A DNA stretch of 64,000 nt, taken from positions 186,001 through 250,000 of the forward strand of contig SNVD02010278.1 of the NCBI GenBank assembly GCA_013180625.2. The letters are read 5' to 3'. The position numbers and the translations under genes are program-made. The notes under the pieces are model-generated. The model did no database searches. It saw only the letters and a program-made list of their open reading frames with translations, and was not told where the DNA came from. Numbering within the stretch: the stretch's first letter is position 1; the number at the start of each line of letters is the position of its first letter. The stretch comes from Boswellia sacra (lineage: Eukaryota > Streptophyta > Magnoliopsida > Sapindales > Burseraceae). Positions 48,777-60,835 of this stretch are shown one piece after another.

Positions 48777-48877
48777 GTTGCCTATGGTGTTGCAATTCAG
48801 GCTGCAATCTTGAGTGGCAAAGGGAAAGAGAAGATCAAGGAGTCAGTTCTCTTGGAAGTCACCCCTATTGATTTAAA

Positions 48878-50238
48878 TGAGACTTCGCAAACAAAATTAA
48901 AGACTCAACACTCAAAAGTTGATCAAATAGAATTGGAATTTCTCTCAATACCGATTAAAGTAAAAGAGGTAAGCACAAAATAAAAGACTATATTGTGCAT
49001 AAATTTTACTTGAATTATTGAAATGGAAATAAGCTTTTATATAGGCATACAAAGATTAACATGACTCCTCAATATTAGTGCCACTGAGACACTAACTAAG
49101 CCCATGACTGCCACTACTTATGTCTTCCTAAATATTAGTAACCCTAAGCACTACCTGAACCCACGACCACCATCATTAATGTCGCTCCTTAAAAACGCTC
49201 CACTAAATACTATAATTTAGGACTCAATAAATGACATGGACTAACCACTAGTTACATAAAAATAGGAGCAAATAACTTAAAAATATTGATCTGTTCTGCA
49301 TTAACTTTGACACTTCCCCTTAATGTAGAATGTTTACAATGCCTAATAAATCTCTAAAATGTTGAAATTTCTTTGTAGATTTAGGTTTTGTAAACACATC
49401 AGCCAATTGATCATCAGTACTGTAATATGCTACCTTAATACTTCCTTTCTCGACCAATTCTCTGATGAAGTGATGTCGTATCTCAATGTGTCTTGTACGA
49501 CTATGAAAAACTGAATTTTTTGTCATTGTAATTGTGGACTGATTATCACAAAAGATAATTGTTGGCTCATTTTGAGGCTACATCATGTCTTCTAAAATTC
49601 TCTTGAGCCAAATTGCTTGACATGCTACTGAAGTAGCTACCATATACTCTACTTCAGATAATGAAAGTGCTGTAGATGATTGCTTTTTAGAACTCCAAGA
49701 AATAACACCTGAGCCAAGATTAAAAACATAGCCTGTGTTGCTTCTACGATCATTAATTGAACCTAGCCAGTCATTATCAGATAAACCACGAACATTAGTG
49801 TACTGAATACTATAGGAGATAGTCCTTTTTAAATATCTCAGAATCCTTTTGGCTGCCCTATAATGAATTTTGCTTGGACTGTGCATAAACCTTGACAAAA
49901 GAAATGTAGCTTGCATAATATTAGGCCGACTATTTGTCAGATACAATAAACTCCCAATTATACTCCGATAAATATGACCATCAATTTTTTCTTCTCCATC
50001 ATTCAAACTGAATTTTTTATTGGAATTCATAAGAGTCTTCATTAGATTGCAATCTTTCAATTTAAATTTCTCAAGAAGATTATTAACATAGTTTTCTTGA
50101 GAAAGAAAAATTCCAGCATCACATTGTTTCACCTCAAGTCCAAGAAAATAATTCATCAAGCCAAGATCAGTAATCTCAAATTCATTAACCATAATAGACT
50201 TGAATTCATCCATCAAAGCAACACTATTACTGGGATAA
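48878..50238 (-). mobile_element. Copia element 2: 3' LTR and pol 3' end
   Basis: An LTR occupies 48878-49312 (TGAGACTTCG...TTTGACA). A polypurine tract lies just above it (minus strand AAGGGGAAG at 49313-49321), so this is a 3' LTR in minus orientation. A TATA-like box (TATATAAAA, minus strand) lies at about 49035-49043. The pol gene continues upward to 50238, where CACTA 3 interrupts it. The element was inserted in HSP70 pseudogene 3 right after the codons for VTP. Confidence 0.88.
49318..50238 (-). pseudogene. Copia reverse transcriptase C-terminus and RNase H
   Basis: The minus strand reads ALMDEFKSIMVNEFEITDLG and MNYFLGLEVKQ (RT thumb), GHIYRSIIGSLLYLTNSRP and RAAKRILRYLKRTISYSI (connection), then SDNDWLGSINDRRSNTGYVF and SEVEYMVATSVACQAIWLK, and after one stop CDNQSTITMTKNSVFHSRT, KHIEIRHHFI-like and DQLADVFTKPKSTKKF. 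These are the classic Copia RNase H motifs. One stop at about 49578 splits the reading. The N-terminal RT palm lies beyond the CACTA 3 insertion and outside this window. Confidence 0.93.
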
Positions 50239-50249
50239 CACTATAACAA

Positions 50250-51080
50250 AAACAACATATAGTAGCATGCGATAAATGCTACTAAAAGTGTTTCATAGCA
50301 TTATCACACATGCTATGATAGGTCAAGCAACTAAAAATCTCTAGATTTGGTTAAATTTATATTAAGCTATGAATTAATTATAGGTAGCATTCATAAAGAG
50401 CTACAAATGTCATTTTGAAAGCATTTCGCTACAGTTATAGATAACTCTTTCCTAGCAAGTATAAAATGCTATAAATAATTTTTTTGTGGAATTCAATAAT
50501 TATATTACATTTATAAACAGCTATTGATATCTTTTGGTGGCATTCACGAAAGGCTATGAATATCATTTTTAAAGCACCTTTCCAGGGCTATAGCTAAGTT
50601 TTCATAATAAGTAAAAAAATGCTCAAATTATTATTTTTTAACCACTCATTAATTATAAGTAGCAACGACAAGTCGCTATTAATGCCTCTATGTAGCATTT
50701 ATGAAATGCTACAGATATTATTTTCAAAGCCTTTTTCCAAGGCTATAGATAACTCTTTCCTAGCAAGTACAAAATGCTACAAATAAGATTTATGTGGCAT
50801 TCAATACTTATAGGGAGCATTTGTGAATAGCTGTTGATGTCTTTCTGTAGCATTCATGAAAAGCTATGAATATTCTTTTCAAAGCATTTTTCGAAGGCTA
50901 TAAAGAACTATTTAATTTTAAGTATAAAAAGCTACAAATAACTTTTGTGACATGCAAAAAATGCCATGGAAAATTATTTCATAGTGCATACATTTAGTTA
51001 TAGATGTTGATTTCCTAATATTATGCAAATGCTACTATAATATAATATCTTTTTGTAGCATTTGTCAGTATTATAACAAT
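50250..51080. repeat. Subterminal repeats of CACTA 3
   Basis: Many imperfect copies of a motif (TGTAGCATTTATGAAATGCTACAGATA and relatives such as GCATTCATGAAAAGCTATGAAT), each internally palindromic around GCATT...ATGC. Spacing is roughly 60-100 bp. Confidence 0.85.
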
Positions 51081-52269
51081 TATTCTAAATGTTTAACAAT
51101 TGCTAAATGATATTTAAACTATTTAACAAAAATATTTCATGCATCATATTGCACTAATAGTGATGAAAAATATCTTAACTGGTGTGTATCAAAATTATAC
51201 AAAATATAGATAAGAAAAGTTTAACCATGCAAGTCTCACTCTAGGTACTACATACACAAAAAGATCTCACATTCATCATAGATCTTTTAGACAGTTGGTT
51301 TATAAAATCCAAAGTCAAAATATGTAAGTCCTGGCCATTCAAAAATAGACCAGCAAAATACTATTTCTTCTTCAATTCCCATCTGCATGATGCTTCTATG
51401 ATATTTTTATGACCTGCATCATTCATTCAAATAAATTATAATTTTTATTATACCAAAAACGACATGTAAAGATTTGTTAGGATCCTACTGTTGTAGTTTT
51501 AGCTTTCTTAAACAATTGCAAAATAAAATAGACAAGTAGAGTCGTAGACTTAGAAATGCATGTGGAACTAAAAACCAAAGAAGCAATACAATACAATTTG
51601 ACTCCTAATTGATTTTTCACTCACCATTCAGTTCATATACATCAACTACTATAAACTAATTTGACCTCTTTTGATAAGAAATTAGAAATTGTATTAGAAG
51701 AAAAAATCAACAAGGGAAAAGAAGTTCACAAAAGGACAAGTCGAAAAACACAAAGCTGTACAAAAGAATCTCAATTAGTCTTATACAATTAGAAACCCAA
51801 AAACACCTCAAATCAACATGAAGAACCCAAAACTCCTTCCCAATCAGATGAATAAAAAAGAAAGAGGAATCATGAAATTTTTTGTAATTGAAGCCTACAG
51901 TACTAAAGCTAAAAGCCATATTCTATCTTAAAGAGTTAGAATGTCTAACTCATGAAAATCCTCAAGCATTTTTCTATTATGACTCATGAAACTAATCTGA
52001 CCTCAATTAATAATCTTAGCAATAAACAAGAAATTGCATATAATCTAACCTCAATTAATAAAAGCATGATCAAGTTAAAGTCTAACACTCATAACCTATG
52101 CACTTTCAATGTCATTACAATCACCAACCAAACCATGTATTAAAAGCAACTCTACCAAATAATTTAATTAATTCATCTATATATATATGAAAGTTATAGC
52201 CATCAATTTAACTTTATCTACAAGTGATCAATATATAAATTAAAGTAAATTTAGAAAGTTATATGTAAC
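51081..52269. other. Non-coding region of CACTA 3
   Basis: AT-rich spacer between the subterminal array and the second transposase gene. No gene recognised. Confidence 0.45.
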
Positions 52270-52583
52270 ATTATTACCTGAAAGGAAGAAAGGCTCAAAA
52301 ATTATGTTGAAGATATTATAACAACTTTATCTACAGGCCAAGCAACTGTACTACCCACAGCATCTCCAACATAAATCATTTCAGATGCAGCCCTCCATAA
52401 AAATGCATTATGTACTTTTGGTACACCAATCCAAACTCTCATAGGAGAAGGTCCAATAGAAACATGATGAACTTTTGCTTCTGGATCACTTGAAGACCAT
52501 CGCCCTATAGCCATTGACTCCCGGAACCCCTCCAATCAAACAACTTACATTTAGCATTCTGAGGGATGTTGTTAGGACTCTAG

Positions 52584-52633
<50 letters not shown>

Positions 52634-54250
52634 AAAATTAACAGAAATTTATATTTAAATTATTTTATTATTAAAACATAGTTAATACGTTCATATACTA
52701 TATTTAAACAAAATCAAATATGTTAATACTATTCTTACCCATGGAGAACTGAAAGGTGTATTTGAAACATCCTCACATGGTTCATCTACTTGACTTTGGT
52801 CCTATAAATTGCATAAATGAAAATTCAATTACTAGTTTATCACACTTTTTTGTAATTATAATTTAATAAATGTTTGAATTTTATACTTGCCTGAGTTTTT
52901 TGCAAAAGTGTTTCAAGTAAGCTTTGCATTTGATCCATTCGCTTTATCATTGCATTTTGATCCTGTATCATTTGAGCTATAAAACTATCCTTCTATGATA
53001 TTAGAGACAGTTGTGAAAGAGTAACTCCTCTTCTGAACCCTTTTACATGTCCTCCCTTGTCAAGACCAAGCACCTTGATATTGCATCTTCTTTTAAATTA
53101 GCTGAAGAAGGCAACGAAGCATCAACTTCACCTTTAACTTCTTTCAATTTACCCTACAAATGTATGGAATTATTAAAATATTTAGCTAATGATAGGTCTA
53201 AGTGGAAAAATAGTTTCATATAAACAATAAGTGAACATACTTACAATAGTTTTAGTAGCTAGTGTATTCACTGGATCACCATTCTTTTTCTTCTGAGCTT
53301 GGATCCATACATCAACTCTAGAGACAAAATGTCTTCCATCTTTCTTTTTTTAAAAATTAAATTATATTTATAAAGATATTACTAGTGACATAACTAATGA
53401 CTAATTATCATATAGAAGTATGGGATAATACCATGCCATCAGTTGTTTGAGCATAACCTCTTCGACCACTTGTATGTGGAATCCGCTTTCTTTTCATTGC
53501 TTTGAATCTATCACTTTTAAACTGGATAAAAAAAAATATAAGTCAATTATTTAACAAGCTTCATGCATTTAATGAAATTGACAACTTAATCTAACATAGC
53601 TGGAAATTATGTATAGATTTTTAAATGCCCCTTTGATTGACCTACAATAAGATAAAAACTCAGCAAGTTAAAAACTTAAGGCATACAATGTAACAAACAT
53701 ACTTTAAACTTTGCACTTGTTTTTTCTCTCACAAATTGTTTCCATTCATTGATTTTATGAATGTTGTCAGGTTTGATATCAATCTTTCTTCTTCATTTTT
53801 TGCTTCTTCAATTTTTTTAACCAGTCTTGATTTGGAAGACCTCCAAAGTGAACCCATCACCTTAAACACTTTTTTTTTTGCCATTCTTTTTCCAATTTGT
53901 ATCTTGCCTGCAAAAAAATTAAAATGATTAATAGACTGATTATTTTATATATACATTATATAAAAATAAAACTTGTGTATTTATACTACACCTGAATAGA
54001 TTGCCATAGAATTTGTGTCTTCTCTTTCGGAAGATTTCTCCAATTTGAAAGTGTAAAATGAGCAATCTCTCTAACTAGACATCTTAAGAATGAAGACAAC
54101 TTAATAGATGATTCTTCAATAGGCTGACCATATTCATTATATTTGACTTCAATTCGATTATCACCATTCAGAGTAGTTTTCTTCACCTTTGTTGGGCCTC
54201 TCTTTCGCTTAACTACATGGGACTCTTCTATTTGATCTGTTGAAGCCATA
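52270..54250 (-). pseudogene. Transposase-24 (Ptta/En-Spm) type gene of CACTA 3
   Basis: The minus strand starts at 54249 with MASTDQIEESHVVKRKRGPT and IKLSSFLRCLVREIAHFTLS. It continues through blocks with likely introns near 53900 and 53500, and ends with VHHVSIGPSPMRVWIGVPKV and FLWRAASEMIYVGDAVGSTV, then AWPVDKVVI near 52310. This is the C-terminal signature of the plant Ptta/En-Spm DNA-binding transposase subunit (TnpA-like), which binds subterminal repeats. An internal coiled-coil (QDQNAMIKRMDQMQSLLET) falls at about 52880-52970. I did not follow every splice, so the call may hide either an intact spliced gene or small breaks. Confidence 0.7.
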
Positions 54251-54554
54251 AGAGCTAATCTTTCTCACAAAAACCTACTTAATAAAAAAATTGTTAACAA
54301 AACATGTTACTTATATTTTCTTAACTAAAAAATCAAATTTTAAGCAATTATCAAAATACTGAAGTTAAATAAAATAATTATGAACACAAATAAAATGATG
54401 CCTTACCTTTAGACTAAAGATAGCATCCTTTATAAATAAGTCTTCATTACCAAATAAAATAAGGAATACTATGTCATAGTGTTCAAAATCTTCAAATAGA
54501 TAAAAACATAAAGAAAATTGAAGCATTGTTAACTAATTTAACCTTAATACGTAA

Positions 54555-57233
54555 GTCACAACAAAAGTCCATCACAATCTTCTCTCACACAAGTAATGTC
54601 TTCATTGGTATCATTTATATTCATATCCTGCACAAGTAAATATTCTGGCCTGCAAGTAGCATCGACATTCTCATTGTACACATCCAACTCATAGTAGCCT
54701 CGAGGAGGTGCTGTCAAGAGAACATACCAATTACTTGAATCAGTCTCTCTAGAATAAAACACTTTTTTGCTTGTGATGCTAGAATGAAAGGTTCTTTTTC
54801 ATAATGGTTTTGACTTTGGTGTATATTAACAAGTGTAAAACCGTTCCAACCTTTACACCATGACCAGCATTTGCCCAATCACATTTGAATAGTGGAATAT
54901 GAAATTTACGATAATCAATCAAAATTATATCCGTTATAACTCCATAATATGTAACCATATCAATAACTTGTATGGTATCTTTTGCAGTTGCTCTACATAT
55001 TGTTTTTGCTTCAATAGAGACACCACTATCTTGCGTTGATCTTTCAACTTCTTTTGAATCGCTGACAATTTGTAATATAACCATTATAACTCATAGCATT
55101 ATTTCTAAGAACATATGCTAGCCATTTTAATATATCTACCTCATCATTTGTACATGTATTGAATGGGACCTATACAATATAAAGAATATAATTAATATCT
55201 ATGACTTGACATATCATGACATATATTAATTGGTTGAATATAATAACAAATAAAATTAATATATACCTTTGTACGAAGCCATGTGGAGAATTCCTCTTCA
55301 TGTGTTTTCCAAAGCAAGTTTTGATTTCTCACAAGACTTTTGCTTGATTGCTTTAACTCCTTTAAGTGCATCCTAATTGGAAAAAGAAAACATACATATA
55401 AAATTACTGCACAATGTATTATAATTGAAATTTAAATAAATGTAACTACTTACTCTAAATATGACTCTATTATTGCTATATTGAATAGGATGTAATGATG
55501 CGCACTTTCTAACATATCATTACTCAAAGTTATCATTGTACCACTTGAAATTGGATGACCTTCAAGAAATTAGATCGGTGGAGTAATCTTGATTACGAAC
55601 TCGTTGATAATTTCCCCCAAATTCTTCATTTTTTAGGAATCCAGAGCAAAACATATTGCATTCTTCTGCCAAATAACATTCTGCGATGCAGCCTTCAGGT
55701 CTGGCTCGATTTCTAACAAATCCTTTGAGAATCTTCATATATCTGGTTCTAAAAAAAATGAAGTTAAAATAAGAATTATAAAACTTCGAAAATAAATAAA
55801 CTTAATAATAAACAATATATTCACCTTTAAAAAGGATACATCCACCGAAATTGGACGGGTCCACCTAGTCGTGCCTCTCTTTCTAAATGAACTGATAAAT
55901 GGATCATTATATCAAAGAAAGAAGGAGGAAAAAATCTCTCAAGCATACATAAGGTTTCAAATGCTTCATCTTCAAGGGTTACAATTCTCTCTCTATCAAT
56001 TATTCACTGGCATAATTGATTGAAAAACACACATATTCGAAATATTGCCAATCTTAACCTTGCCGGTAACAACTCTCTTAACACTACAGGTAATACTTTT
56101 TGAATTAAGACATGGCAATCACGTGATTTAAGACCTGTAATCTTGCATTCTCCCATTGATACACAATACCCAATGTTTGAGCAATACCCATATGGTAATT
56201 TTAAGTCAAATAATATCTTACAAAATATTTGTTTCCCAATCTTTAATAATGTATGTGGAGCTTCAGGAAGTTATGTTCTAGTCCCACAAACTTCTGGATG
56301 TAGATCATGTCGAATTCCCATATCTTGTAAATCTTTACAAGCAATAAGTCCATCTTTTGTTTTCCCACTGATATCCAATAATGTGCCAATTACACTCACA
56401 TATATGTTTTTCTATATGCATAACATCCAAATTATGACATAATGGTAATTCCTGAAACAATCAGTACAAGACATTATTCAAAGCTCATTTAGATATCAAT
56501 AAAAGAAAATTGTAAATGAGCAAGTTTTAAATCAAAGTCACATACCTTCCAATATGGCAAATCAAATAAGATTGACTTCTTTTTCCATAATTGTATAATT
56601 TCACAATCTTACTTTCGTTTCTTCTTTTTACATTTACCCCAATCATTTTTGAAATCTTTAAGAGCAAGTAAAATGCTAGAGCCATTCATGACCAAATTAA
56701 TTCTTTCTTTTTCTTCTTTTCCATCAAACCAAGCTTTCTTTTTTCGATATGGATGGGATGGCGGTAAAAATCGCCTATGACCTATGTATGTAAACTTTTT
56801 ACTAAACTTTAACCATAAAGCATGTGTTTTGTCTCCACATATTGGACATGCTAGTTTACCTTTTGTTCTACATCCAGAAAGATTTTCATAGGCTAGAAAA
56901 TCATTTATTGTCCACATTAAAATTGCCCTTAAAGTAAAAGTTGTCTTACTGAATCCATCAAAAACATTTAGACCATCATCCCATAAGTCTTGGAGGCCTT
57001 CTATAAGAAGCTTCAAACAAATGTCAATATCATTACCAGGTTGTTTAGGTCCTGGAATCAGTAAACTCAGCATAATGTTCTCTTTTTTCATGCATAACCA
57101 AGGAGGCAAGTTGTATATAACAAGCATTACAGGCCAACAACTACATGTAGAGCTGAAATTGGAAAAAGGGTTGAAGCCATCAGCAGCAAGGCCAAGTCTA
57201 AGATTTTATGGTTCTATTGAAAATGAATGCCAT
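54555..57233 (-). pseudogene. tnp2 transposase of CACTA 3, 5' part lost to the Athila insertion
   Basis: From 57233 downward: LRLGLAADGFNPFSNFSSTC, PVMLVIYNLPPWLCMKKENI, MLSLLIPGPKQPGNDIDICL, AYENLSGCRTKGKLACPICG and HRRFLPPSHPYRKKKAWFDG, which is the tnp2 core. Further on come the DUF4218 region (RYMKILKGFVRNRARPEGCI, then AECYLAEECNMFCSGFL at about 55740-55615) and the DUF4216 region (IEAKTICRATAKDTIQV, DIILIDYRKFHIPLFKCDWA, SNWYVLLTAPPRGYYELDV) down to 54556. tnp2 carries the DDE catalytic activity of CACTA elements. Stops in 56140-56440 and 55490-55560 disrupt it, and the N-terminus is cut off at 57233. Confidence 0.88.
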
Positions 57234-58610
57234 TGATGAACACTTAAATATGTATGTTTAATAAGAGTTTAATTCATCATATTGTATTAATAGTGTCATT
57301 AAATTCCTCAACTTAAGCATATTTGTAGCATTTGCATCTTTGGAATTACTTTCTTTTAATTTTGGTTTTGTTACAGGTTTGGTAAAATAGATGTAACTCT
57401 CTATTTATAGATTAGAATGGTGCCAATCTTAATGTTTTGGAAAGCTGATTAAATTATCTATAAGATTGTATTTCACAAGCTTCATCAAATTCGGGCTCTT
57501 AGTGGACCAAAAATGGGCTTGAAGTGAATCCATCTGCAGTTTCAGCCCAGCCTGACCATGCCTCAGTATATTGACCATATCTCTCAGAATACGTATCCAA
57601 ATCATATGAATCAAGATTTTATAGAAAGCTGAGAGAAATATATATAACTTTCATGAAGACGTGATTAAAATGATCAATATTTCAATGTCAAAATAGGTGG
57701 TCAAAGTCGGTGCCTAATGATCCTAATTGTCAATGATTTTTACAACTAATATTTCACAATTGTGCCCTTGTAATTTGACAAGTTTGCCCCTGGATGTATC
57801 TATAAAGAGAGGTGCCTTGTGACCCATGAGGGAATCTTGGCCTTGGTTGGATCATCTTGGCCTTAGCTGGGATCTTGTATTGTGTATCTCTTGTGTGTTA
57901 TTAATGAATTTCCTTTTTCTTGCAATTTGTGTTCTTTCTCTTATAATGTCTTTCTAATTTATCTCTTGCTAAGGTGAAAGGGTGAAACCCTTGATATGAG
58001 AGTAATGATTCTCTAACCCTTGATATGTGTTTAATTATTATAATCTTATGTTGTTTATTTTATATGAGTTATATTTACTTTCTTAATCAATCTTGACACC
58101 ACTCGTAAGTGGAGGTCTTGATCCATTGTTGACAATCCTTGGCACATCAAATGCTTGGATCCTTCCTAGATGTCGTATGGTTCTTCCTTACCGACACGAA
58201 TCTAGTTAGGAACCTTGATTTGTTGTAGACATATGGTGATTGGCACATTGGATGCTTGAACCCATTTACAAGTAGTGGTATAAATATTGATAACAAAGCA
58301 AATATAATTCATATAACTAAAATGGGTTGTTTATCCTTATTCGAAATATCAAGGGCGGATCCCCTAACCTTAGCCTTCATTATTATTATGTTAATTTCTT
58401 TTGTGTGATTCTTATTATTGTTTACAAACTTATTATTTACTTACATTTGTTGATATTATCTTGTCATCTCGTTAAATCATTTATATCATATTTGCTTAAG
58501 CTTATAATTTGTAGCGCTAAAATTCCTTCCTCGTGGATCGACCTCGGTCTTACCGGGTTTATTACTTCGACACTCCTATACTTGGAGACAATCCTTTTTC
58601 GGATGTGTCA
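57234..58610 (+). repeat. 5' LTR of the Athila-like element
   Basis: Begins TGATGAACACTTAAATATG and ends GGATGTGTCA, 1377 bp. Its first 309 bp recur at 63692-64000. A TATAAAGAGAGG box at 57801 is a possible promoter TATA, since it lies mid-LTR with the transcribed R-U5 part downstream. The left flank is tnp2 coding sequence (AATGCCAT). Confidence 0.9.
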
Positions 58611-58616
58611 AGTTTT

Positions 58617-58634
58617 TGGCGCCGTTGCCGGGGA
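58617..58634 (+). promoter_or_regulatory. Primer binding site (tRNA-Asp type)
   Basis: TGGCGCCGTTGCCGGGGA follows the LTR end after 6 bp. This Asp-type site is typical of the Athila/Tat branch of plant Ty3 elements. Confidence 0.93.
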
Positions 58635-58844
58635 AGGTAAAAATTGGCATGCAAAATTGTAAGTATTTTCTTTTCTCATTTTAGATCTTAATTTTTTTTT
58701 GGTCATGTGTTCATCTTTTCTTCTCTTTTATTTTCTCTTTCTTGTGTGTGTTCATATTTTCTTTCTATTTGCATCAGTTGGTAGAATTGTTAGGAGTCAC
58801 TCATCTTCTTTGAAAAACATGCTCAAACCCAACAAAAAACATTA

Positions 58845-60001
58845 GTGGATTGCATGGATCTTATGAGAACTTGTGCACAATCATGCATAGTCTTCCCTCA
58901 TGATGCAATATATTTTGACTATGAATCGAATTTCATTCAATTCTTACCCTACTTTCATGGCCTAGATGTTGAAAACCCATATTTGCACTTGAGAGAATTT
59001 GAAGAGTTTTGTAACATATATAGCGACCTAAACTGTAGCATAAACATTTTTAGATTAAAGCTTTTTTCTTTTTCTTTAAAAGATAAAGTTAAAACATGAC
59101 TACAAAATCTTAAGTCAAGATCCATTAGTTCATGGGATGAAATGCAACAACAATTTCTTAAAGAATTCTTCCCTCCCTATAGAACAAATTCTCTCAAAAA
59201 TCAAATCATCAATTTCACTCAAAAACAAGGATAGACCTTTTACCAATATTGGGATAGGTATAAAGCATTGCTCAATACTTGTCCTTATCATGGTTTGGAA
59301 ACATGGGAACTAGTTTTAATTTTCTATGAAGGTCTTACACATCAAGTTAGGCAAATGATAGAATTAATGTGTGATGGACAATTTGAAGATAAATACCAGA
59401 TGAAGCCATGGATTTCCTAGACTTACTAGCAAAAAATGCCCAAAATTGGAATAATGTTGACACCTATGAGGTGCCAAGAACATCTAATAGAGGCATTTAT
59501 AATTTTAAGAAAAATCATGATCTTCATGTTAAAGTTGCATCCCTAGCTAAAATAATCAAGGATTTAGAAATGAGGTTTATGCAAGAAAATGTCTGTCACA
59601 CTTGTAATTCTAATGATCATCCAACAGATGATTGCCCAAATGTACTTACCTTTAGGAAAAGTCTCCATGAGCAAACCAATGTTTTAAACACTTTCCAAAG
59701 GTCAAATCCTAATCCTTACTCACAAAATTTTGGATGAAAAAATCACTTGAATTTTGATTGGAGGAATGATAATCATGTACAATCTTATCAACCTCCATTT
59801 CAATCATATCAAAATTTTCAAAAATCTCATGATCATGCATCTTATGAGGATCTCGAAGAAACATTAAATTCATTCATTGCAAAGCAAGAGGCTTTTAATA
59901 GTCAAGTTGCTCAAACTATGGCAAATTTGAATGATGCTCTTGAAATACTTCCATTTGCACTTAATACTCATGAGACAGGTGAGTTTCCACCTCAATTATA
60001 G
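58845..60001 (+). pseudogene. Athila-type gag
   Basis: Reads MDCMDLMRTCAQSCIVFPHD, then FLPYFHGLDVENPYLHLREF and EEFCNIYSDLNC, SWDEMQQQFLKEFFPPYRTN and ALLNTCPYHGLETWELVL (the Retrotrans_gag core), RQMIELMCDGQFEDKY, and a knuckle-like HTCNSNDHPTDDCP at about 59600-59635, followed by DHASYEDLEETLNSFIAKQE. Gag would form the particle that packages the RNA. The frame is broken by stops near 59097 and 59231, a frame change near 59400 and a stop at 59736. The knuckle (CHTC...NDHPTDDC) has a CxxC...H...C spacing. The mutations are few, in line with a recent insertion. Confidence 0.82.
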
Positions 60002-60022
60002 CTAAACTTCATCAATCCACAT

Positions 60023-60829
60023 GTGAGTAATCCAAATGGCCAATATCTAAACGGAGATTTGGTAAGTACTCTTCATGATGGTAAGGTTGATAAAGAACAT
60101 ATTCTTAACCCTTATGAGAAAGATGATGAATTAATCTTAAAGGGTAAGGAAGAGGTTAATAAACCTACACCTAACAAGGAAGAGATCGAACCCTCATTTA
60201 TGCCCTCATGTCATCATGCAAAGGAACACAACCAAAATTTTGACAATAATGAATTTTTCAAGCATGATGAATGTGAGGAAGCTAATAAGATTAACATGGA
60301 AGACTATATCCAAAATGAGAATTTTTCAAGTCCTTCAGAAATTGGGTTAACTAGTTCATTTGAAGCAAATATGCAACTAGTGCCCATTGCTTCTAAAGAA
60401 TTTTCATTGCTTGATTTTGTACAGGTGAAAGAGATTAAGAGTTGGGAGCCATGTTTGGAACAAAGGCAGGAAGAAACATCCACACTCAAGAATGCATGCC
60501 TCAAGGACGAACAAATTCAACTAGTGGTAATCTCTTCCATTCTTACAAATAAAGGAAAAAGAAAGGTACCACCTCAATGGCATATTTTTGACCGTGGTAA
60601 ATTACTTTCGAAGAGATTCTTCTTTTGGCTTTTTTTTATTACAATCGTTCAAATTTCATCCATCGGTGCCATATTTTTATTTTTGTTCTTGATTTTTGCT
60701 ATCATTTCTAGTTTGTTTTTATTTTATTTTGTGTGTGTTTATTTTAGTTGTGTGTTTTTATTTTGTTACCCAGTCAAGTGGCAGATACGGTACTTCGTGG
60801 TTTTTAAAGTCGATTTTTCAGTTCCCTAA
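60023..60829 (+). CDS. Unidentified open frame, acidic then hydrophobic
   Basis: A 268-codon frame. Residues 1-170 are rich in Asn, Glu and Lys (KEEIEPSFMPSCHHAKEHNQ, EFFKHDECEEANKINMEDYI). About 171-200 is basic (KGKRKVPPQWHIFDRGKLLS). About 200-250 is strongly hydrophobic (FFFWLFFITIVQISSIGAIF, then a second run ending FSCVFLFC), enough for two membrane segments. In Athila elements the gag is followed by a long linker ahead of pol, and some carry an env-like reading frame near the 3' end, but I see no motif to confirm either. No start codon context stands out, and the first part may be the continuation of gag after a stop at 59999-60001. Confidence 0.4.
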   Translation: MSNPNGQYLNGDLVSTLHDGKVDKEHILNPYEKDDELILKGKEEVNKPTPNKEEIEPSFMPSCHHAKEHNQNFDNNEFFKHDECEEANKINMEDYIQNENFSSPSEIGLTSSFEANMQLVPIASKEFSLLDFVQVKEIKSWEPCLEQRQEETSTLKNACLKDEQIQLVVISSILTNKGKRKVPPQWHIFDRGKLLSKRFFFWLFFITIVQISSIGAIFLFLFLIFAIISSLFLFYFVCVYFSCVFLFCYPVKWQIRYFVVFKVDFSVP

Positions 60830-60835
60830 AAACTG

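Larger units (their letters stand above)
43237..48877 (+). pseudogene. HSP70 pseudogene 3, split by a CACTA and cut by a Copia element
   Basis: Positions 43250-43647 read SPRALQRLRTPYENAKRIL, then a stop, [35 protein letters not shown] and [19 protein letters not shown], with several breaks, up to the codons for DEAV. After CACTA element P (43648-48776) it continues as AYGVAIQAAILSGKGKEKIK and ESVLLEVTP. It is then cut by the Copia LTR that starts at 48878, so the substrate-binding domain is not in the window. Removing the CACTA element and one GTT restores an unbroken HSP70 reading (GATGAGGCAGTT then GCCTATGGT), which fixes the insertion point exactly. Confidence 0.92.
50239..57233 (-). mobile_element. 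CACTA element 3 with transposase genes, interrupted by Athila
   Basis: The tip CACTATAACAAAAACAACATA starts at 50239 inside Copia pol, preceded by TAA (50236-50238), the candidate target site. The second tip is not in this window, because the Athila-like element begins at 57234 inside the tnp2 gene. Its tip differs from CACTA 1, 2 and P, so it is another family. It carries both usual CACTA genes on the minus strand. Subterminal repeats of the form AGCATT(C/T)ATGAAA(T/A)GCTA occupy 50250-51080. A (TA)n run lies at about 52592-52629. Confidence 0.85.

Noticed and set aside
56143..56442. 99-codon plus-strand open frame
   Set aside because: It is the antisense shadow of tnp2, whose minus-strand reading has clear family motifs here.
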